DNA of 64,000 nt from Tigriopus japonicus (lineage: Eukaryota; Arthropoda; Copepoda; Harpacticoida; Harpacticidae), in NCBI GenBank assembly GCA_010645155.1, contig CM021313.1, positions 4,457,345-4,521,344 of the forward strand, read 5' to 3'. The number at the start of each line of letters is the position of its first letter. The stretch's first letter is position 1. Position numbers and translations under genes: made by a program. The notes beneath the pieces are model-generated. The model ran no database searches. It had not been told where the DNA came from and worked only from the letters and a program-made list of their open reading frames with translations. Positions 52,301 to 63,129 of the stretch are shown piece by piece.

Positions 52301-55186
52301 AGCTCTGAAAAAATAGCATTTTTCTAAACCTGATTTATGGGTCAAGTGTTTTCGTTCATTTTAAAGCTCAAGGAAATTAAGCTCTAGCACTGCACTTACT
52401 TCTTCAAATTACCATAGTTTCATCGCTAAAATTGCTGGAACAAGTCCGAAAAAGGGTGAGACGGGCAAAACCTTGAAAGAATTAGTTGCAGGATGTATTT
52501 TGCTTCTTGTAAAAACATTGCAAGCTTTCCAGGCAGATAAAGTGTGTTTCATCTCACTTTAGATGAATTCAGTTTTTTGCTCTACCCAGTTTTCCGCTGT
52601 ACCCAGTTTTCTGCTGAACCCAGTTTTCCGCTGTACCTAGTTTTCCGCTGTACCCAGTTTTCCACTGTACCCAGTTTTCCGCTGTACCCAGTTTTCCACT
52701 GAACCCAGTTTTCCGGTACTGAATGTTCCAGTACCGAGGTTTCCGATGTACCCAGTTTTCCGCTGTACCGAGTTTTCCGTTGTACCCAGTTTTCCTGTGT
52801 TGAGTTATCCCATGTACCGAGTTATCCTGGAACCATCCAACAATAGTTCCGAAAAACTTGCATTTTTTGGACATTCTATGAATCAAAAAGATCTCTGGAT
52901 TTTGATGCTATGATTGTAAAATCCTTGATTAAGATAATGAATTATTTTTACCTTGCACAACTGTGCTGTCTTCATAATGATTTACATTGCATTGTTTTTC
53001 AGCAAAGTTTGCGCCTTTTACCATTACACGGATCCAAGTTTTCAGAATTATCTGATTTATTTGTTATCTTCAAATCTCTTAACCATTTGATGGTGAGGTG
53101 AACAAATTGATAGAAATAATACTATTTTCCCCCAATAAAATGGGGCTTGAAAAAATCAAATTGAATTGTCAAGCTACTAGTGTACATTGTTCAAGATGTG
53201 TCTGGCTTTTACTGCAAACGAGCCGGATGGAATCGACAGAAATCCTTTAGTCTCTTAGGAGCAGGAGTGTGTGAACGTTTAAAACGTAAAAAGAAATAAT
53301 ATAAACACGAATCTGAAGAAAAAAGTGCAAAAACTTTTGGCCAAATGGTGAGACAAATTTGTAGAAAGATTTTACCAGAATCTCACACTCAGGGATTTTT
53401 ACATCAGAAGTGAATCTGCTCCATTTACCATTTGAATTAAAGCTGTAGAAAACATCTAAACAATGGTAAAAATCCTTCAATCTCCATACCAAGGTAGTGA
53501 TAATCTTCCAATTTGGAATTAGCACTTCGGATTGAAGGGAGATGTCTTCCAAAATGAATGACACGAAACACATTCAATCATAGTCACGGAAAGACACGCC
53601 TGCGCACACCACGACGGAAATCAAGAGTGCACACCAGGGTTTGCGACACTTTGGCGTAGTTAGAGCCTCTGTCTGGGGCCCACTACAACTTTCCAAGGTC
53701 GAAACGTCCCTGGCGGGGTTTGTTTTCATGTAGGTGCCCTCACTGCTTGTAGGTGTTCTCCATAGGGTTATATTATTGTTGTTTATTGCAATGCTAAAGC
53801 GTCATAAGTATGGTTGCAAAATTATATTAAGGTTGCTTCAAATGAAGGCTATAAATTTATAAATATAAATCATACCACTACGGACAAAATAGGGCCCTTG
53901 GTTGTGCTGTCTTGCTTAGCCCATTTTGGCGAATTCAAGTTTTTTCCATCTGAGCGTCCATTCAATGATTCTGGACGCAATCAATATTTCACGTTAAGAT
54001 ACCTAGGCTGGAATTGGGCCAATAAAACGTAAAATATATTTGCTGGAAAATGCGATCTAAAAATCCATTAGGACCTGAAAAGAAGCATAAAAAATTGTAC
54101 CTTTTCTCGGTATTGGCAACATTTTGAAATATTTATTTCATTCTATGGAATCCACAGAACAAATCAGCATCTTTGAATTTTTGTTTGGATCACTGTTAAG
54201 TCCTATTTTTGCAATAACACAAGGCTTGCTTGATTGCTATTTATTTGAGCAGCCTAATGATAATTTTTGCCTATTATTGACAAAACCCAACCCATGCATC
54301 TTTACGTGAAATATCGATCATTTTCCAGGGACCTTCAACCATTGAATGGCTGCCGAAATGGAAAAAACTTGGATTCCCAAAATGGGCTGAGCAACTCAGC
54401 ACAGGCCCTCTTTTGCCGCTGGCGGTATGATTTCAAACGCTCACTTGAAGCAACCTTAATATGACCCAATTGTATCAAAGAAAATATTCTTAAATGTGTT
54501 TCAAGTGACATTATTACTTCAAAATATTTGGCCCAATCATTCGTGCTTGGTCACGATATTCAGATTGGTCGTAAAAACATGGTATCAAAATGCCAAGACA
54601 TTAAATAGAGAACCTTCTAAAACTTCAGAATTTCAAAAAATTTATCCTCTAGATTACAAGATATTACAACTTAAACATTTTGTCCAAATTTCAAATTTTT
54701 CCGCAAGATGAGATTCTCTTGTTCAAGCCAAGATAGAGAATTTATGGTGAGGTATGTGACTGAAACGCTCATATTTCTTCAACGTACTGAGAATGTTTGA
54801 TTGCTAATGGAAGCTATTTCGACAAATTCAAAATTTGATCTTGAACAAAAAATTCTGTCAAAAGTTAGTAGATTTTCAAAACCTGAAATTTTCTTTCCAA
54901 TTTGTCAATTTTGGTCGAATTCGAAAATAAAAAGTGAAAATAAAGGTGAAAAATGTAAAAAGGCAGAAAGATGGGCTTATGTTACCAAAATTTTTTTAAC
55001 ACTATTCGCTTGTCCTTAGTTATTAATATGGTATGATTGTGTATTACTCAAAAAGGCTCACTCTCTCAGTAGGACGGCCCCGGCCTTGGCCTCCACGGCC
55101 TTGGCCTTGGCCTCCACGGCCTTGGCCTTGGCCTCCACGGCCAGGGAGGCCATGGCAACGGCGATTTCGGTGGTGGTGGGCGCCAT
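49371..55186 (-). CDS. Candidate two-exon gene for an alanine-rich helical repeat protein
   Basis: Two GC-rich islands in AT-rich surroundings have compatible splice sites on the minus strand. Exon A 55186-55062 starts MAPTTTEIAVAMASLAVEAK, has two to three AVEAKAK heptads (21-bp DNA repeats), and ends at GA/GTGAGC. Exon B 49755-49371 begins after CTCCCCCAG and keeps frame (GA plus A). It encodes four 11-residue repeats of the MAQAVTRVKED type (33-bp DNA repeats), then an Ala-rich region with further degenerate repeats and a stop. Joined length 169 residues, almost entirely amphipathic-helix composition, Cys-poor. The 11-mer periodicity recalls group-3 LEA and apolipoprotein-like repeats, but composition alone may explain that. 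An acceptor (TTTCTCCAG) also precedes exon A at 55212. The intron would be 5.3 kb with transposons inside. Could instead be two unrelated fragments. Confidence 0.35.
49601..49712 (-). repeat. 33-bp in-frame tandem repeat
   Basis: Three near-identical units of GGCCATGTCCTCCTTGACCC-type sequence, plus degenerate flanking units, in the second exon of the candidate repeat-protein gene. Units keep the reading frame. The array also leaves an open frame on the + strand, which I regard as a shadow. Confidence 0.8.
49756..50255. other. No gene seen
   Basis: AT-rich stretch that would be intron sequence if the two-exon model 49371-55186 is right. Confidence 0.4.
50264..50582. mobile_element. hAT-type MITE, 319 bp
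   Basis: Exact 8-bp duplication GCTCATCC at 50256-50263 and 50583-50590. Inverted ends of about 30 bp begin TAAAGAAGCTCATGGGAAAG and end in the inverse. Interior non-coding. Confidence 0.92.
50596..53733. mobile_element. Long-terminal-inverted-repeat element, about 3.1 kb
   Basis: The left end AAAACAAACCCCG (50596) and following roughly 250 bases recur inverted at 53480-53733. Shared blocks include GATTTCCGTCGTGGTGTGCG and GCAGGCGTGTCTTTCCGTGA. Flanks CATCCTGG and CATGTAGG match at five of eight positions. The interior holds a diverged direct repeat (about 51230-51420 and 51500-51690) and the inverted 17-bp minisatellite pair. No transposase-like ORF, so it is non-autonomous; superfamily unknown. 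Confidence 0.7.
51841..52855. repeat. Two mirror-image 17-bp minisatellites forming a giant hairpin
   Basis: The left arm (about 51841-52205) has about 18 units of the GGAAAACTGGGTACAGC type. The right arm (about 52575-52855) has the inverse units (TACCCAGTTTTCCGCTG). Both arms share an identical outer shoulder (CATGGGATAACTCAACACAGG and its inverse), so they pair end to end around a 370-base loop. Open frames across the arms are a by-product of the repeats. Confidence 0.9.
53734..55061. other. No gene seen
   Basis: AT-rich (about 1.3 kb). Several short ORFs without domains or splice context. No transposon ends recognised. Confidence 0.5.
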
Positions 55187-55211
55187 TTCGCCGCAGTTGC
55201 GAATGATTTCC

Positions 55212-57877
55212 CTGGAGAAAGAGGCGCAAGTTTAAAAAATGTATGCACATCGGGTAAAATGCGACTTGAGTTGGTACAAGTTTTGAAGATGTCGCGTTGA
55301 GACTAAAGTTGTCAGATATTTGATGGACCTTATTCCAGATGTGCCACTCCAATTGCCCCCCACATTTGGAAAATGATTTGTAGGGGGACCCAAATCAATG
55401 CATTTGGTGCATGCGTTTCTTATGAAATTTCATGAGTACTATTTATATTTCTTTTTTGACACAAGTGCCAAAGAAACTCAATTTTGGCTTTCCTCTTTAA
55501 CTTGTAATAGGATCCTTTATAACACATAACACACTTTAATTTGCAGTATGTGAACAAACTTTCAATTGCATTATCTCTATAAAACATAAAGTTTAAATGG
55601 GACTCTTACTTAATACTTTAAATAATCTTGACGGGTTGAAGGTTAAAGGAAATGATATTTTATTTGTAAAAATTTGACCCATCACAATGGGAAGTACCAA
55701 AATTGAAAGTGGTGGCCTCTGGTGGTAGACCTGCACTTCTTTCCGGGCTAAATCCTTCGAGGCATTGCTCTCTTAGTACATTCAAGTGGGCTCGTTTTAA
55801 AACAAATTTTCTTTAATTTATGTTGGCCTTTTTGAAATCCAAATGTTACTCCCACATCTGTAGAAGTCATCTCTCTTCAAAAGAAATGCTCTAAATTCCT
55901 TTAAAAACCGAGGTTTAAGCATTTGCAAGTCTATACTTGGGTGCAGCCAGTGCAGTCCACCAGTAGACATTCTCTTTTTCCTTTCATGCAATAGAGCAGC
56001 GGTCCGGCTGGAGGGAAAATGCCCACACCTGTGGCCCGCACCGTCCACATGACGTGCCCACTAGTGATGGGGGGCAAACAAGAGATTGGGCAAGCTGTAC
56101 TGGCACAGTGCTTGGGCTTGCTGAAGCTTGGCAAAGCTTGGGTGCTTGTACAAGTACTTTTCCCAGCTAACAGGTTTGCCAAATTTGCTATGAACGAAGA
56201 ATAAACTTGCCATCCAAATTTCACTAAACCAGGCTGATTCAGCTAAATAGGGCCCATACCTTTGAAAGGATGTATTTTTAAGAAAATTACAAACTTCAAT
56301 TCTCTCACATGGGAAAATGCAAAATATTTCGAGAATACTAAAAAAAGATTTGGCATTTTACTTTTTCATGCCGGCAACTCTGAGTAAACGAGATTGTTCT
56401 GGAAGTGTAACTTCTAAATCTCGGTCTTGATTAGCCTCAAAAGTGCATTCATGTGTGGCCTAGAACCGAAACAAAAAAAACATGGTTTTGCAAATGCTAT
56501 CCAAATTGAGATATTTTTTTTGGATCACTTCCACTATTTATTGCTAAATTATTAAGGTCAAAAGATCATCGAAAATGCAACTTAACATTTTTTCTTCTAA
56601 GTCACACTGCAAGTATCTTAACTCTTCAAAGAGCAACTGCCGGCAACTGCATCTTCCGATGTTCCTTGAGCTTGGGAAGTGTATTGGTGTATTGCCCAAG
56701 TAATGCTTGTCAACAACTTGTTCTTGGGTGCCCGTGATGACTCATTACTTGCCCAAGTCACATCACTAGTGCCCACACCAACACAAAAGCGACATGGTGA
56801 CGAAGCTTAGCTCTGAGAAACCAAATAGGCTATTTTTCCTAGGGAGGGGCTTTAAGCTTTCAAAAACTATTATTCAGTTATTTTAAATTTTGATTAGCCC
56901 TATTTAGCCTTTCTTTGGTCATTACAAAAGTGTTTAGCCCCTGTTTTTGTTTTGAAGCCTTGTGCTTTGAAATTATAATGAAAAACAATGCAACATTATG
57001 TTATTACAATATTTTAGTGACAATTTTCCTTCAATTATTAACACTTTTGAAAATATTACAATTTCCTGAATCACTTGTGTGATTAATTTTTCAAAATGAA
57101 GAGAGGTTGTATGTGATTATTTTTAATTTTCGTTTTCCGCTATTTTATTTACACTCAATTGGATACACTACATTAGATTCTACGACGAAGCATCAAAGCA
57201 ATTTCAGCTTTTTTCGACTCTTTAATGAAAATGCATGCATTACATGCCTGTTTCATTCCAAGATCGAGCCACAAAGGTTGGTTTGGTTTGGACACCGTCT
57301 GCTGGTCACACTTGTTAAGAAGGAAAATGAACGTCTCTTTCAAAACGGACGGAACAAACGGACAGCTCCTGAAGCTGATTGGCTTGTCCAGTCTGTAGAA
57401 TTAGTCAGTTGAGAACCTTTGGTGGCGGGCTGGCTCGGACGGTGTTTGCACATTTTATCAAAACATTAGCCTAAGCGGCCTCCCAAGGAAATCGGCCAGC
57501 TTGATCGAACATCAGGTCTTCCCCGTCTTGCCTGATAGCCTCAGCATGATCTGTTGACTCGGCTATCGCATTTCTTACTGCCTCCTCTCACTTGAAAAAC
57601 TGGCACAAAGTTCCGTACATGCTCGTCCTCTTAATCACTGAGTGTCTGTTGCATTGATCAGATGAAAAAGAAATGTAATGTCTGCCGGCCAGTAGATGAG
57701 TGGCCTCATCTGTCAAAACAGATGTAAGGCTATGTTGGCAGTAGAGCAAGGACAAATATTAAAATGAAGTTAGAATCAAAGAATAAAATTTTAAAGACTT
57801 CTTCAAAATAAAGAAATGTCTCATTTTAATCGTTTGAACGTTTATGTGTCTTAACTTGAACAATTTCGCGATCGGCT
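55212..57877. other. Spacer with one hAT element, otherwise no gene seen
   Basis: Contains the element at 56062-56768 and, on the minus strand around its insertion site, a short frame discussed in the findings. A 101-codon ORF at 57107-57412 shows no recognisable features. Confidence 0.45.
56062..56768. mobile_element. hAT-type non-autonomous element, 707 bp
   Basis: Exact 8-bp duplication GTGCCCAC at 56054-56061 and 56769-56776. Ends TAGTGATG and CATCACTA are inverted. Just inside both ends are related AAGCTTGG / CTTGCCCAAG blocks. No ORF for a transposase. Confidence 0.88.
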
Positions 57878-59002
57878 TCAAAAATATTCTGTCAGGAAGA
57901 TTCTCCTTTCACCCTGGCCAAATGACCGGTTCCGCCCGAACAACGAAATCGTTTCGCTCAACAAAAACAAATTTTTGCAGGGATGTGATGATAGAGAAGG
58001 CTTTACTAACTTTGACGGGGGACGATCTGCGATTTTTCTTTTTTCTATCTTTTTCAGGGCTTTACAACTTCGTCTATGCTCAGACATATTTGATTTAAGG
58101 ACTTTACAACCCGGGCAGACCCGATATCGTTGGTGGATGAGTGTTTTAAAGAACGGATCATTCTTCTTCCTTCCATGCTGTGAAAGCATATGGTTTCGCA
58201 AATGATCAGCTCTTGTGGATTCATGGTCACAGTCAAGACATTTGAATTTCCAAGAGACTGATCCACCGTTCCTGACCTAAAAATACACCAAAATGTGAAC
58301 ATATGACGTCATAATGAACTGGTAATATGCAACATACGAAGGCCATGACAGTAGGTTTCTCCTTGAGCGTTAAAGAAGCGTCGCCTGTTTTTGAAGTGGA
58401 GGCACGGGTTTTGCTCAGAATTTTCGTGAGCTCCTCATCTTCTGAATTGACTTCCCCTACGGCCAATTCACCTTCACCTCGTTTGGGGGCATCTGTGTTG
58501 TTCGTGTCATCTTCGCTACTGTTGGAAAGCATTTCTTCACTATCTTCATATACTTCTTTTCTTCCTTGATTTTGTTCTTGTCTTTCTTTGACAACATCTT
58601 TCTTTGGAGTTTCATTCTGACTTTCGTTTACATCTTTATTTGACTCTTCATCTGACTCTTCTTCGAGATTCTCTTCATTTTCTTCTTCTTTCCGGCCATT
58701 TTTAGGAGCTTCTTCTTCCTCAGAATCTGTCGCAGAGTATTCGCCATCTTTGCTCCCCTTAAATGAGGAATCGCTCGCCAACCGAGCTTGTTTCATTGAC
58801 TCTTCCAGCATATTCCCGGCCCACCTTCAAAAAAATCTTCTTCAGCCAGCTTTCGTTTCAAAACCTCGGCTTGGACAGGGTTGGCTGAACGCCTTGGACA
58901 GACCCCTTTCTTGAACTCTATGGTTCTGGCCTTAGGTTTCCTCCTTTTTATAACATCGGTCCAATGTTCGAGGTGCTTCTTCTTCTCCTTCACTTTAGGC
59001 AT
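57878..59002 (-). CDS. Zinc-finger protein with acidic mid-region, unassigned
   Basis: Three exons inferred from in-phase splice sites: 59002-58825 (donor GAAG/GTGGGC), 58726-58338 (acceptor CTGCGACAG, donor TTC/GTATGT) and 58276-57878 (acceptor TATTTTTAG); 321 residues. The first exon is basic (MPKVKEKKKHLEHWTDVIKR). The middle is very acidic and Ser/Asn-rich (DSEEEEAPKNGRKEEENEEN as a sample). The last exon has a C2H2 finger, CLDCDHESTRADHLRNHMLS then QH (C-x2-C-x12-H-x4-H), and a second C2HC-like unit CPGCKVLKSNMSEHRRSC. A DNA- or RNA-binding nuclear protein is likely. Family unknown; such genes are often lineage-specific or transposon-derived. A different first intron is possible since its donor is weak. 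Confidence 0.6.
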
Positions 59003-59035
59003 TTTTTAAATCTAGAATGGATCATGCAAACAAAC

Positions 59036-59499
59036 TAGAGCACTATAATAAAAGAGTACAGTCATAAAGTGCGCCATCGAGTGGATTTCATGCGGCAACA
59101 GCCCGCCGTTCCCATGATACTCACATTTTTGAAGATTGCGACGGTCATTCATCAGTTTTGAACAAACTTAAGTGCCTAAAATGTTAATGGCCGAACTCCA
59201 AATGATACCTTAGTGTTTTTCTGATGAATTTTGACATATATCATGCTTAAATCACCTTTATAATAGTCAGATTTCCATGCCATTTTGAGAGGGATTTCAC
59301 TAATAATTTCAACCAAAAACCACCACAGGTCCATTAACAATACTCAGTCAACATTTGATGCTCTTCAGTTTGTCCATAACTGATGAATGACCGTTGCAAT
59401 CTTCAAAAATATGTGTATCATGGGAACGGCGAGCTGTTGCCGCATGAAATCCACTAGATGGCGCACTTTATGACTGTACTCTTTTATTATAGTGCTCTA
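59036..59499. mobile_element. hAT-type foldback MITE, family T, copy 2
   Basis: Exact 8-bp duplication AAACAAAC at 59028-59035 and 59500-59507. Inverted ends start TAGAGCACTATAATAAAAGA, then GAGTACAGTCATAAAGTGCG, with inverted similarity extending over 100 bp. The interior matches the 48741-49181 copy along its length, in inverse orientation for the middle part. It lies 26 bases upstream of the zinc-finger ATG. Confidence 0.95.
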
Positions 59500-59665
59500 A
59501 AACAAACCTTGTTCTAATACCACCAATAAACTTCGATTTGAAAGGATACAAACACAAAAAATGGAAAAGAAAACGTTTGACATAATGTAGAAGCATTGTC
59601 TAACATAAGAGAAATAATTTTGACTCAGCCTGAACATTGTCAAAACTTCCAATATGAGCAAAATA

Positions 59666-60180
59666 AAGTCCTGCAAACGTTAAAGTACCAACATTGATGT
59701 CAATTTGATGTTCAAATTGCACTTAGTATATGGTTCAAAAATGAAATTTTGAGTCTAAACTAAATCTGACAAACCTTAAAGTACAACCATTGATAGTTCA
59801 AGTAACAATGAAAACACTTGGTGCACTTTCGTCAGTTTAATGTTCAAATTACACCTACTATATGGCTCAAAAATGAAATTTTGAGTCTAAACTAAGTCCT
59901 GCAAACGTTAAAGTACAACCACTGATAGTTCAAGTACACTTGGTGCACTTTCGTCAGTTTCATGTTCAAATTACACCTAGTATATGGTTCATAAATGAAA
60001 TTTTGAGTCTAAACTAAGTCCTGCAAACGTTAAAGTACAAACACTGATAGTTCAAGTACACTTGGTGCACTTTCGTCAGTTTCATGTTCAAATTACAACT
60101 AGTATATGGTTCATAAATGAAATTTTGAGTCTAAACTAAGTCCTGCAAACGTTAAAGAACAACCACTGATAGTTCAAGTC
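59666..60180 (+). repeat. 122-bp tandem repeat array, about 4.3 units
   Basis: Units begin GTCCTGCAAACGTTAAAGTA. The unit starts at 59896, 60018 and 60140 are exactly 122 bp apart; the first two units (59668 and about 59764) are diverged with indels. An isolated half unit (GGTGCACTTTCGTCAGTTTA) is at about 61722-61772. AT-rich, no coding signal. Confidence 0.92.
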
Positions 60181-60232
60181 ATGAACCTCTGAATGCTGTG
60201 GACTCCCGCTTAAATTCAAACTGAGTTGAAAA

Positions 60233-61677
60233 TTTCTAAAGACGGCCCAGGTTGCGACGTTTTCAGAACAACAAAAGGAGAACGTTGGTCCAAAACAGTG
60301 AGCGCGTAACAACAGAAAGAATGTTTGAATTTGAAATCTGTGATTAATACATTATTTAGTGTTGTGCCTCCAAAACAAGACCAATTCCAAGACCCTGGGC
60401 CTGTTGGCAGATATTAGAATGCCAAAAATGAAGTGCAAGTGTCAGATTTCCAACAAAAAGAGAAAGAAAAGGCAAGTCTCTTCAACTAACAACCCGGCCA
60501 CCCATTTGCCCACCGCCCACATGTGGGGCTGAACGTGAATTTTTGATTGCAGATTTTGAACCATGATTTTAGAGGATTTCAATTTTCATGGGACTACAGT
60601 ATTAAAGAAGTTTGAAAGGGCAAGCCTTGGAGCCATCTAAAGTAATGAAGTCCTTGGGTGTTTAAACTGTGGGCCTTTGTCCCTATCAGTGTCAGTTTGG
60701 TGAGCCCTTGGCCATGCCAATTAGTAATTGATTGTCTTAGGCCCAAAAATTGTTACAAACCACTAGATCAAATTGATTCTTGGAAGAAAAATCAACAGAC
60801 TACAACCTCTTGAACTTAAAACTGCTCTCAATACAAGTCCATGAAATAGTAACTCTACTACCTCTGGCTCAAATTGACTTCAACTAAGGAGCCAAACTTC
60901 TGTGAGTGCATTTTGCAGAATTCTTGAATTCAAATTAATCCACATCACGACCAGCCAGCAAAACTCCTCATATACAAGATTTTCCACCATCTACATTATG
61001 GATATGGGTGCATCAATCTCATGAACAATGAAGGTCTTAATGAACAATTGGTTTATCATTGTTTCAGACATCAACTTTCATTATTCAATCAATCAAACAC
61101 TTATTACAATTCAAGAGCTTGCAACCCATGGCCTAATAGAGTGTGAAGTGTTCTGTTTGTATTCAGAATAAAATGTTTCAAACTCCTGGATGAGAAACTT
61201 CAGCCCTAATTTTGAATATTCAAATCATCATAGGTAAAGAGTTAATTTGTGCCACCCAAATCACTTCTGTTTACTTAATGCCAAATTATCCGCAGGATTG
61301 AGTTGTTGACACCATCATGACCAAAATACCTTGTCTACATTTGAGGGACAATATTTGCGCATTTCCAAATTCATGATCCTGGTTGAAATCAAAAAGTTTT
61401 TCAAGAGACATTAAAAAGGAACTTAAAAACTGCTTATGAATGCCATTGTTCTATTTTAGCAACTAACATTGAAAGTCTAGTAGACAAAAAGAATCTTCAA
61501 TTTCTTGTAATCACAATTATGTTAATGTAGCTTTTCAAAATCATCACTATAAAGAGACATTTCATAACAATTTAACCTTTTTGTCTATCGTCATTTTTGT
61601 CTCATTGGCCATTAAATTGATCTAATTCCATGTGTAAACTTAATTCTTGCTGTTGCAGTCTGGGCCGTCTTTGGAAA
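60233..61677. mobile_element. Putative 1.45-kb element with 26-bp inverted ends
   Basis: The left end TTTCTAAAGACGGCCCAG (60233-60250) and right end CTGGGCCGTCTTTGGAAA (61660-61677) are inverted repeats continuing to about 26 bp with four mismatches. It separates the 122-bp array from its solitary half unit. No clear target duplication and no transposase ORF. Confidence 0.6.
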
Positions 61678-62193
61678 TTGGGAAAATTAAGTGTGTGTCC
61701 AGATCATTAAGAAGTCCATGTTCAAGTACACCTGGTGCACTTTCGTCAGTTTAATGTTCAAATTACACCTAGTATATTTGAAGTTTTTAGTTTGAATAAT
61801 GTTATTCATTGGGAATATATACAGAATGAAGATGTAGTCGAAAGAAAGTGGAAATAAAACAGTTCTTTGCTTGCCATAATGGGTTTAAAGGTTTTTGGCT
61901 TCAATCTTGTGTTCAAATTTTGGCGCTCATTCTTTTCTCTTCAGCAAACGTTACAAAACTTCTATAAAGGTGGCAGGTTAGCTGAGACAACGCGTCATTA
62001 TTATGAAAAATAAGATTAAGCTTAAGGGTTATCTTTTTCAGGCTTGTTGATTGATTATTCTCTTTCGACGTTTGTTTAGAGTTATTTAAGATTACTTGTC
62101 AACTTGCAAGTCAGCTACCGTTGATTATTAGTTTTGGCTCTCAATGTTCACCTCAGCAACACATAGGTTCAAATAAAGGCTTTGTATTAAAGA

Positions 62194-62893
62194 TGGGCAA
62201 AGGTCTGGATTTGAGGGTCTTCTCTGATTAGAGGGTTCCTCGGGACCCGGTACCCGCTTTCTGATTGGTCAATTAACACCTTGCTACAGCTTGACTAGAT
62301 GCGACGTGTCTTCAAAACTTTCAACCACCCCCAAAAACATCACCATTTAATGGCTTCTAAATCAGGAGTTAAACAAATTGCGTTATGCAAAAGACCAAGA
62401 AAGAGGTTCCCCAACAAATTTAACAACAAAGTTTTAGACATGAGATTGTATCAAAAAGTGGAAAGAGTTAATCCATTTCTTTTTTAGACAACCTGACAAT
62501 CTCCACTAGAGGTGGGATTAGGAGGGCAAGGAGAAGGCAGGGCAGCCAAGCCACTTCACTTGTAGATGTAAAAAAAGACAGTCCTCCTTGAGAAAGACAG
62601 TCAGTTGCTGAGCACAGGGTAGCACTTTACATGCAATTTCCAAATTTGGTGTTTCTGGACTTAATTTGAGGAGAAGAAAAAAATGCAACAGAATGTTGCA
62701 ATTTCTAAATGTTGAGAAACACATATTTGTTTCTGCAACATGAATCTGTTAGATTGAAAGCTATTCAATGACAATTTTCCTGTGAGAAAAGCTCTCAAGA
62801 CTTGCCGCACATAATCACACTGTAACAAGGTGTTAATTGACCAATCAGAAAGTGGGTTCCGGTCTAATCAGAGAAGACCTTCAAATCCAGACC
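62194..62893. mobile_element. Element with about 80-bp inverted ends
   Basis: Left GCAAAGGTCTGGATTTGAGG and further GAAAGTG-like and CAATTAACACCTTG blocks recur inverted at 62818-62893 (ending CCAGACCTTTGC). Inside is only a short ORF without domains. Flanking duplications were not found. Confidence 0.65.
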
Positions 62894-63129
62894 TTTGCTA
62901 TTCTTTGCATATTAGGCCTTTAGTTTCAAACAACTCAAACTGTTAGTTTTTAATGTTGTTGACAGGATTATCAATCGTTCACCAATCGTCGTATCCAACA
63001 TTATGCCCAAGGCCACCAGAAAGACCAAGGGAAGCGTACAACATGCCTTATTTGGGCACCCAGCACCCTTTTCACCCAACTGCTTGCCTACCAAAAAAAA
63101 AGATTTTTCTTCACTTCCTCAATGTCCGA

